Below, in pieces: positions 1 to 5,098 of a stretch of DNA of 7,796 bases. Under the pieces are notes generated by a model. That model did not search any database. It was not told the origin of the DNA and saw only the letters and a program-made list of their open reading frames with translations. Source of the DNA: Kiritimatiellia bacterium (GTDB taxonomy: Bacteria > Verrucomicrobiota > Kiritimatiellia > RFP12 > UBA1067); assembly GCA_024405335.1 (NCBI GenBank), contig JAKSOX010000086.1:1-7796 (forward strand), read 5' to 3'. Position numbers and translations under genes: made by a program. The number at the start of each line of letters is the position of its first letter. Position 1 is the first letter of the stretch.

Positions 1-1295
1 CGAATCCCGAGCAGCACGCGGTGCGCTTCTCCCACAAGGTGCAGCAGCTCCTCTCGCAGATTCCCGAGCCGAAGTGGAGCGTGTTCACGCCGCCGGCGAT
101 TCCCGGCCTCGGCCTCGCGAACGGCATCTGCTTCCACCTCCAGAACAAGGCGGACACCGACCCGATGAAGGTCGACGAAGTGCTCGGAAACCTGCTCAGG
201 AAACTCGGCCAACGCCCAGACGTGATGATGGCGATGTCCGGCTTCAACGCGAAGACGCCGAAACTCTACTTCAATCTCGACCGCGTCAAGGCCGAAATGC
301 TGAAGGTGCCGGTCGCCACCGTGTACGAGACGCTGCAGAACTACCTGGGTTCGCGCTACGTGAACGACATCAACCTCGGCACGCAGGTGAACCGCGTGAC
401 GGTGCAGGCCGATTTCAGCGGCCGGTCCACGCCGGACGACATCCGCCGGCTCTACGTGCGCAGCGAGACGGGGAACATGGTTCCCGTCGGCTCGCTCGGC
501 GAAGTCTCGCGCGAGCTCGGTCCGCGCACCGTCGCGACGCGCGACAAGTACACGTCCGCGATGGTGACGGTGATCCCCGCGCCCGGCGTCGCTTCGGGCA
601 CGCTGATGAAGGAAATCCGCGAGCTCTGCCTCGCCGAACTCCCGAAGGGGTTCGACATCGCGTGGACGGGCATTTCCTTCCAGGAGCAGCGCAACGCCGG
701 CACGGCGGCGCCGCTGATTCTGCTCGCGGTGATTTTCGGCTACCTGTTCCTCGTGGCGCAGTACGAGTCGTGGACGATTCCGATGCCGGTGATGCTCTCG
801 ATCTTCGTGGCCGTGCTGGGCGCGCTCCTCGGGTTGAAGTACTGGGGCATCGCGACGACCGGTTCGCCGTTCCCGCTTTCCGTCTACGCGCAGCTCGGCC
901 TCGTGTTGCTCGTGGGCCTCGCCTCGAAGAACGCGATTCTGATCGTCGAATTCGCGAAGGACAAGCGCGAAAAAGAGAACTTCGGCATCGTCGAGGCCGC
1001 GGGCGCCGCGGCTGGCGAGCGTTTGCGCGCGCTTCTGATGACGGCGCTCACGACGCTGCTCGGCACGCTGCCGATGATGATCGCCACGGGCGCGGGCGCG
1101 GAAAGCCGCCACCACCTCGGCACCACCGAGTTCTGGGGCATGGCGGCGTCCGTGGGACTCGGAATTTTGCTGGTGCCGGGGCTCTACGCGCTGTTCCAGA
1201 CGTGGCGCGAGTCAGTCAAGCGCTTTTTCGCATATCTTTCCACTTCCGCGTATCGCCGCCGCCAGTTGCGCGAACGGGCGAAGGCGGAAGTTTGA
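1..1295 (+). CDS. RND-family multidrug efflux transporter, C-terminal part (AcrB/HAE1 type), 5' truncated
   Basis: Inner-membrane proton-driven pump subunit of a tripartite efflux system. The frame is open from base 3, so the gene enters from the left edge; the GTG at 21 is an internal codon, not a start. About 430 residues are present, against about 1,040 for AcrB, so this is the C-terminal 40%. Visible are the second periplasmic porter/docking half (for example YVNDINLG and GNMVPVGSLGEVSRELG) and the AcrB-like WTGISFQEQR just before TM8. Five hydrophobic segments (TM8-TM12) follow. TM10 contains GLASKNAILIVEFAKD, matching the AcrB motif that holds the proton-relay lysine (Lys940). TM11 ends in MMIATGAGAESR, close to AcrB's ISTGAG. 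The tail is short and basic. The outer-membrane factor gene follows 31 bases later, so the two are almost certainly one operon. The transported substrate cannot be inferred. Confidence 0.96.
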   Translation, partial: NPEQHAVRFSHKVQQLLSQIPEPKWSVFTPPAIPGLGLANGICFHLQNKADTDPMKVDEVLGNLLRKLGQRPDVMMAMSGFNAKTPKLYFNLDRVKAEMLKVPVATVYETLQNYLGSRYVNDINLGTQVNRVTVQADFSGRSTPDDIRRLYVRSETGNMVPVGSLGEVSRELGPRTVATRDKYTSAMVTVIPAPGVASGTLMKEIRELCLAELPKGFDIAWTGISFQEQRNAGTAAPLILLAVIFGYLFLVAQYESWTIPMPVMLSIFVAVLGALLGLKYWGIATTGSPFPLSVYAQLGLVLLVGLASKNAILIVEFAKDKREKENFGIVEAAGAAAGERLRALLMTALTTLLGTLPMMIATGAGAESRHHLGTTEFWGMAASVGLGILLVPGLYALFQTWRESVKRFFAYLSTSAYRRRQLRERAKAEV

Positions 1296-1313
1296 CGGTT
1301 TCGGTTTGATCGT

Positions 1314-1320
1314 GAAAGGA
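1314..1320 (+). promoter_or_regulatory. Ribosome binding site that sets the start of the outer-membrane factor
   Basis: GAAAGGA lies 3 bases before the ATG at 1324 and 6 bases before the in-frame ATG at 1327. The second spacing is the better one. An in-frame TTG at 1306 has no comparable Shine-Dalgarno sequence, which argues against the longer form. Confidence 0.6.
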
Positions 1321-1326
1321 CGAATG

Positions 1327-2853
1327 ATGACGACGAACGAAGTTTGCGTTTCCGCGTTGGCGTTGGCCGCGATCGCGGCCGGATGCTACTCCCAGCCCAA
1401 GGGTTTCATGGTCGGCCCCGACTACGTCGAACCCGTGATCGAGACGCCGGAAATGTGGTCTCCCGACGCGGGATACCCCACCACCAACGTCACGGCCTCC
1501 GGCGAATTCAAGCCGGCCGTCGGCGCGGAGGATCCGCGCCAGCCGCTGTCCGCGGACAAGCTCGACTGCTGGTGGTGCGCGTTCCGTGATCCGGTTCTCA
1601 CCAACCTCATGGCCAGCGCCGTTTCCGAAAACCTCATGTTCCAGATGGCCATGCACCGTTTGCAGCAGGCGCGCTGGGCGTGCGTCGGCGCGGGCGCGGG
1701 GCTGATGCCGACCTTCAACTTCGGCGCCGCCGCCACGCATTCCGAACTGCACCGCAACACGAGCTCGTCGATGCGGAAGTCCTACGACGCGGGCGGCGCC
1801 CGCGCCAGCCACGGAGAGCTGTTCCAAAGCGGTTTCGACGCTTCCTGGGAACTCGACGTCTTCGGCGGCCGTCGCCGCGAAGTCGAGGCGTCGGTCCGCC
1901 TCATGGAATCCGCCAACTACACGCTGGCGGACGCCTGGGTGACGCTCACTTCGGAAATCTGCCGCGAATACCTCGAGCTGCGCAAGGTCCAGCAGCGTCT
2001 GGAGGTGGCGCGCGCCAACCTGAAACTGCAGACCGAGACGTACGAGATTCTGAAGACGCGCCTCGACTCCGGCATCGGCGACCAGCTGGCCGTGAACCAG
2101 TCCAAGTACGTGGTGGAGGAAACGCGCGCGAACATCCCCGGCATGCTGGTGCAGGAAGAGCAGTACATGAACGCGCTGGCCCTGTTGGCGGGAACGATGC
2201 CCGGCGCGCTCCACGAAATGCTCCGCGACTGCCCCGACCGCGACTGGATCGTGGCGCCGCAGCGCGTGGAGTCGATTCCGCTGAACGTGATGCGCGCCCG
2301 CCCGGACGTGAAGGCGGCGGAACGCCGCCTTGCCGCGCAGGTTTCCCGCGTGGGCGTGGCCAAGAGTCTCCTGTTCCCGAAATTCCACATCAACGGCACG
2401 CTCGGGCTCGAGTCCGCCAAGGTGCAGAAATTCTTCCAGCCCGGTTCCCTCTACGCCACGGTCGGGCCGAGCGTTTCCTGGCCGATATTCCAGGGCGGCA
2501 ACGTCATCGCGAACATGCGCGTCGAAGAAGCCAAGATGGACGAGGCGATCTGCGGCTACGAGCTCGCCGTGCAGACGGCGTTCCGCGAAACGCGCGACGC
2601 CTATTCCGCCTACACGCAGGAATTCCACCGCTACCGCGCGCTGCAGGCGGCCGTGAAGGCGGCGAAGGACGCGGAGACGATTTCGCGCGACCTGTACAAG
2701 AACGGCCTCGCCGACTTCAACAACGTGCTCGACGCGCAGCGTTCGCTGCTCCTGTTCGAGGAGGCGCTCGTCGTTTCCAGAAGCAACATTTCCATCAGTC
2801 TCGTTTCGCTTTACAAGGCGCTGGGCGGCGGTTTCAAGTTGAACCGCCAGTGA
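1327..2853 (+). CDS. Outer-membrane efflux lipoprotein, NodT/OprM type of the TolC superfamily
   Basis: Trimeric outer-membrane exit duct that docks onto the RND pump encoded just upstream. From ATG 1327 it is 508 residues, usual for this family (about 460-510). The N-terminus is a hydrophobic segment ending in the lipobox IAAGC, giving Cys20 as the lipidated residue. Family signatures follow in order: GPDYVEP after the signal, DCWWCAFRDPVLTNL near residue 75, ASWELDVFGGRRREVEA near 170, and RARPDVKAAERRLAAQ near 320. PKFHINGTLGLES, SWPIFQGGNV and the C-terminal VSLYKALGGGF complete the set. Two repeated TolC-type coiled-coil halves are evident (EYLELRKVQQRLEVARANL and the FRETRDAYSAYTQEF to DAQRSLLLFEEAL region). 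The ATG at 1324 or TTG at 1306 are alternative starts. The TTG form would add Lys and Arg to a signal n-region that otherwise has none. A 7-bp hairpin overlaps the 3' end (2827-2848). Confidence 0.95.
   Translation: MTTNEVCVSALALAAIAAGCYSQPKGFMVGPDYVEPVIETPEMWSPDAGYPTTNVTASGEFKPAVGAEDPRQPLSADKLDCWWCAFRDPVLTNLMASAVSENLMFQMAMHRLQQARWACVGAGAGLMPTFNFGAAATHSELHRNTSSSMRKSYDAGGARASHGELFQSGFDASWELDVFGGRRREVEASVRLMESANYTLADAWVTLTSEICREYLELRKVQQRLEVARANLKLQTETYEILKTRLDSGIGDQLAVNQSKYVVEETRANIPGMLVQEEQYMNALALLAGTMPGALHEMLRDCPDRDWIVAPQRVESIPLNVMRARPDVKAAERRLAAQVSRVGVAKSLLFPKFHINGTLGLESAKVQKFFQPGSLYATVGPSVSWPIFQGGNVIANMRVEEAKMDEAICGYELAVQTAFRETRDAYSAYTQEFHRYRALQAAVKAAKDAETISRDLYKNGLADFNNVLDAQRSLLLFEEALVVSRSNISISLVSLYKALGGGFKLNRQ
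2827..2848 (+). repeat. Inverted repeat at the 3' end of the efflux lipoprotein gene
   Basis: GGCGGTT (2827-2833) and AACCGCC (2842-2848) form a perfect 7-bp stem with an 8-base loop, ending two bases before the stop codon. No T-run follows, so it is not a standard intrinsic terminator. It may only reflect codon choice, or it could act as an RNA-processing or 3'-stability hairpin ahead of the riboswitch. Confidence 0.4.
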
Positions 2854-2863
2854 CCGGCGCCGT

Positions 2864-2967
2864 CGGACGGAATCCGGAAAGTCCTGTGAAAACCAGGCGC
2901 TGCCGCGCAGCCGTTACAGCCGGAATGCGGACCGTCCGAAAACTTCAAGTACCCTCGCAGGAGGGGG
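2864..2967 (+). promoter_or_regulatory. Candidate cobalamin (B12) riboswitch with SD-masking hairpin
   Basis: The region between the efflux lipoprotein and the TonB-dependent receptor keeps the core blocks of cobalamin aptamers in order: GGAAAG (2876-2881), CCTGTGAAAACCAGG (2883-2897, P4-like stem with the GUGAAA block), GCTGCCGCGCAGCCGT (2899-2914, resembling GCUGCCCCGCAACUGU) and AGCCGGAATGC (2918-2928, resembling the B12 box). Nested pairing supports a fold: CGGACGG 2864-2870 with CCGTCCG 2932-2938, TCCGG 2873-2877 with CCGGA 2920-2924, and CCTG 2883-2886 with CAGG 2894-2897. No peripheral P8-P12-like arm is visible, so it looks like the compact class-II form. Downstream, CCCTC (2952-2956) and GAGGG (2961-2965) form a hairpin holding AGGAGG (2959-2964), the receptor's ribosome binding site. 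Its loop GCAG (2957-2960) complements CTGC (2900-2903), a possible loop-loop contact. Translational OFF control on B12 binding is inferred. Motif comparison is from memory. Confidence 0.75.
2959..2967 (+). promoter_or_regulatory. Ribosome binding site of the TonB-dependent receptor, inside the riboswitch hairpin
   Basis: AGGAGG (2959-2964), extended to AGGAGGGGG, precedes the ATG at 2977 by 9-12 bases. It is the only good Shine-Dalgarno sequence here and lies within the 3' arm of the CCCTC/GAGGG stem, so ribosome access should depend on whether that stem forms. Confidence 0.75.
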
Positions 2968-2976
2968 AAAGACGAC

Positions 2977-4971
2977 ATGCGCAGAACAACGTTGGCGGCG
3001 TTCGCCGCCTTGGCCGGAGGCGTCGCGCCCGGCGCCGCGAACGGCGTTTTCGAGCTCCCGGCGGTGGTGGTCGAGGCCAGCCGCTTCGGACGGTCCAAAG
3101 CCGAAATGGCCTCGCACGTGGACGTGTTGACGCGCGCGGACGTGGAGTCCTCCGGCGCGTCGTCGACGGCGGCGCTTCTGGAGCGGCGCGCGAACGTGCA
3201 TTTCCGTTCGTCGGGAACGCCGGCTCTGGCGCAGGTTTCCATGCGCGGCGGCGGCGCGAACGGTTTCGGACGCGTCAAAATCCTCGTGGACGGCGAAGAC
3301 CTGAACAACCCCGACATGGCGGCGCAGGATCTGATGCGCGTGCCCGTGCGTTCGGTCGAGCGCGTGGAAGTGCTGCACGGCCCGCAAACCGTGCTGTACG
3401 GATCCGATGCGTCCGCGGGCGTGGTCAACGTGGTGTCGGACGCGGACGACTACGAGCGCAAGACGACTTTGGAGACCCACGCCGGCAATCTGGGCGCCGC
3501 GGGAGGACACGCCGGCACGCGGGGCGGATCGGAACCGGACGGCGTCACCTATTGGGCGAGCGCCGATTACGACCGCTCGGACGGCTGGCGCGACAACGCG
3601 CAGTACGAATTCTGGTCGGCCAAGGGCGGAGTCAAACAGCGCTTCGGCAATGGTTCGTGGGCTGCTCTCAAGGCGTTCTACTCCAATTCCTCGTATGGGC
3701 TTCCAGGCGGATTGTACGCCGATTCCGGCGGCGGGGGCTGGAAAAAACGCGCGCGTTCGGCGGACGACCGTTCATCGCACGCGCGCAACGACGTGTACGG
3801 CTTTTCGGTTTCGGCGAACGGCGTCGTGGACGACGAAAACGCCGTGGAAGGGTCGCTTTCGTTCCGCAACCGGAACAGCCGCTCGTACGGGAACCTGGAA
3901 TACGACGTCTACGGCTTCGCCGCGTCGCTGAAAGCGTCCAACGACGCGAGGCGCTTCGGCCTGGAGAACCGTTTCGACGCCGGCGTCGACCTGAAGGACG
4001 ATTTGCTCTTCGGCGATTCGTCGCAACCCGGATCGGCGGGCGGCGAAAACGACTACAACCGCTTTTCGGCGGCGCTTTTCGCGCGGGACGAATTGGCCGT
4101 GCTGGAGACGCTGTCCGTATTCGCGGGCGCGCGCGGCGAAGGCATCTGCTCGCGCGACCGCTACGACGGCGATTTCCGCTACGACTACGGCGCGGCGACG
4201 TACCGCCGCGAGGAGGGGGCGTCGGGCAAGGCCTCCTCCGCCGTCGCCGCAGAAGCGGGCGTGTTGTGGCGTCCGGCCGAGACGGTGAAGGCGTTCGCGA
4301 AGTGGTCGCGGTTCTACCATGCGCCGCTGGCGGACGAACTGTTTTCGGCGTACGCGGTCCCGAACATGGAACTCGAGCCGGAACGGGGCGACAACGTCGA
4401 GACTGGATTCGACTGGACGTTCTGCGGCGAGTTCAACGCGGCGCTCGCCGTGTTCCACTCGCTTGTCGACGACGAAATACTGTACCAGAACGGCGGCAAC
4501 GTCAACGCGCCCGACCGTGTCCGCCGTTGCGGCGCCGAGGCGTCCTTCACGTGGAGCCGGAAGAACGTCGGTTCCGCCGGACTCCTGTGCACGCTCAACC
4601 GCGCGCGGTTTTCGGAAGGCCCGCACGACGGCAACGACGTGCCGCTCGTGCCGGCGCAGCTGGCGCGGGCGTACGGCGAATGGTTTTTGGCCGATTGGCT
4701 GTCCGTGCGTGGCGGCGTGCGGTTCGTGGGCGAGCAGCGCCACGGCGGCGATTTCGCGAACGCGGGCGGCAAACTGCCATGCGCGACGCTGTTCGACTGC
4801 GGTCTGCGCGTCATGCCTGGCTGGGAGGCCGCGAAGGGACTGTCGTTTTCGTTCGACGTGGACAACCTCTTCGACCGCCGTTACGCCAGCTACGGCGAAT
4901 ACTTCGGTTCCTGGTACGTGTATCCCGGCAACGGCCGCGCGTTCCTCTTTTCCGTCCGCTGCGATTTCTGA
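2977..4971 (+). CDS. btuB: TonB-dependent outer-membrane receptor, BtuB-like (probable corrinoid uptake)
   Basis: Outer-membrane beta-barrel importer energised by TonB-ExbBD. It has 664 residues, in the BtuB/vitamin-receptor size range (about 600-700). A Sec signal peptide (MRRTTLAAFAALAGG..., cleavage probably near Ala21) is followed by a TonB-box-like ELPAVVVEA at 26-34. The plug domain occupies about 36-150 and includes SMRGGG, VKILVDGEDLNNPDM and the conserved EVLHGPQTVLYGSDASAGVV at 131-150, close to BtuB's GPRSALYGSDAIGGVV. The rest alternates in the barrel pattern. TonB-receptor C-terminal signatures include NLFDRRYASYGEYFG, and the chain ends in Phe, as needed for BAM recognition. The corrinoid assignment rests mainly on the upstream riboswitch; the plug alone would also fit a siderophore or other receptor. 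Seven cysteines, all after residue 390, are unusual for a barrel. No periplasmic B12-binding or ABC gene is in the window. Confidence 0.94.
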   Translation: MRRTTLAAFAALAGGVAPGAANGVFELPAVVVEASRFGRSKAEMASHVDVLTRADVESSGASSTAALLERRANVHFRSSGTPALAQVSMRGGGANGFGRVKILVDGEDLNNPDMAAQDLMRVPVRSVERVEVLHGPQTVLYGSDASAGVVNVVSDADDYERKTTLETHAGNLGAAGGHAGTRGGSEPDGVTYWASADYDRSDGWRDNAQYEFWSAKGGVKQRFGNGSWAALKAFYSNSSYGLPGGLYADSGGGGWKKRARSADDRSSHARNDVYGFSVSANGVVDDENAVEGSLSFRNRNSRSYGNLEYDVYGFAASLKASNDARRFGLENRFDAGVDLKDDLLFGDSSQPGSAGGENDYNRFSAALFARDELAVLETLSVFAGARGEGICSRDRYDGDFRYDYGAATYRREEGASGKASSAVAAEAGVLWRPAETVKAFAKWSRFYHAPLADELFSAYAVPNMELEPERGDNVETGFDWTFCGEFNAALAVFHSLVDDEILYQNGGNVNAPDRVRRCGAEASFTWSRKNVGSAGLLCTLNRARFSEGPHDGNDVPLVPAQLARAYGEWFLADWLSVRGGVRFVGEQRHGGDFANAGGKLPCATLFDCGLRVMPGWEAAKGLSFSFDVDNLFDRRYASYGEYFGSWYVYPGNGRAFLFSVRCDF

Positions 4972-5015
4972 CCCGCGCGCGGACGGAATTTCCGCTTTCG
5001 AGCATTGCGTCCGAC

Positions 5016-5044
5016 GTGCGCAAGCTGTGCACAAGCGGTGCGCA
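5016..5044. repeat. Clustered palindromes between btuB and dnaB
   Basis: The heptamer GTGCGCA occurs at 5016-5022 and 5038-5044. Each copy contains the palindrome TGCGCA, and the two flank the perfect 8-bp palindrome TGTGCACA at 5026-5033. The arrangement is roughly symmetrical and lies about 40-70 bases upstream of the dnaB -10 element. It could be a regulator-binding cluster, but I know of no factor matching it. Confidence 0.4.
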
Positions 5045-5056
5045 TCGATTGACATG

Positions 5057-5083
5057 TCGGGCGCGTGGACATGCGCCCGATTT
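5057..5083 (+). terminator. Strong hairpin after btuB: possible terminator or operator
   Basis: TCGGGCGC (5057-5064) and GCGCCCGA (5073-5080) are perfect complements. A G-U and a U-A pair extend the stem to 10 bp with a GGAC loop (5067-5070). It is followed by only three T's (5081-5083), so it is a weak-tailed intrinsic terminator candidate for btuB. It sits where the -35 region of the dnaB promoter would be, so a transcription-factor operator is an equal alternative. Confidence 0.5.
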
Positions 5084-5091
5084 GCTATAAT
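5083..5091 (+). promoter_or_regulatory. Extended -10 promoter of dnaB, apparently leaderless
   Basis: TGCTATAAT gives a perfect TATAAT at 5086-5091 with the extended -10 TGn immediately before it. No good -35 hexamer lies at 16-18 bases, which extended -10 promoters can tolerate. Initiation is expected about 6-8 bases after the -10, at 5097-5099. The dnaB ATG begins at 5099, so the predicted mRNA has zero to two bases of leader. The absence of any Shine-Dalgarno sequence before dnaB agrees with this. Confidence 0.7.
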
Positions 5092-5098
5092 CGCGGCC

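Noticed and set aside
1216..2628. 470-codon open frame on the - strand
   Set aside because: It is antisense to the efflux lipoprotein gene, His/Arg/Val-rich and low in complexity, with no recognisable domain or ribosome binding site.
2810..2838. TTTACA / TTTCAA as a promoter for the riboswitch-btuB unit
   Set aside because: The -10 candidate matches only three of six positions and lies in the coding sequence of a conserved C-terminal motif (LYKALGGGF), which explains the bases.
4979..4998. GCGGA...TCCGC hairpin followed by TTT just after the btuB stop
   Set aside because: It has a five-base-pair stem, a seven-base loop and only three T's. It is too weak to call a terminator when a much stronger hairpin lies at 5057-5080.
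5026..5034. TGTGCACAA as a DnaA box near dnaB
   Set aside because: It differs from TGTGGATAA at two positions in the central part and is a perfect palindrome, unlike asymmetric DnaA boxes. There are no neighbouring copies or an AT-rich unwinding region, so there is no case for an origin.
1680..5090. Very long (1136-codon) open + frame spanning the efflux lipoprotein and the receptor genes
   Set aside because: Its translation is extremely Arg/Gly/Ala-rich with no family motifs and overlaps two clearly real genes in another frame. It is an artefact of GC-rich codon bias, where stop codons are rare in alternative frames.
5049..5091. TTGACA at 5049-5054 as the -35 of the dnaB promoter
   Set aside because: It is 31 bases from TATAAT, far beyond the 16-18 required, and no -10-like hexamer occurs at the right distance from it.
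4319..5098. N-terminal extension of dnaB reading back through btuB
   Set aside because: The frame is open upstream, but the protein family begins at MEEQVKVPPHS (5099) and the upstream translation is Arg/Ser/Thr-rich shadow sequence.
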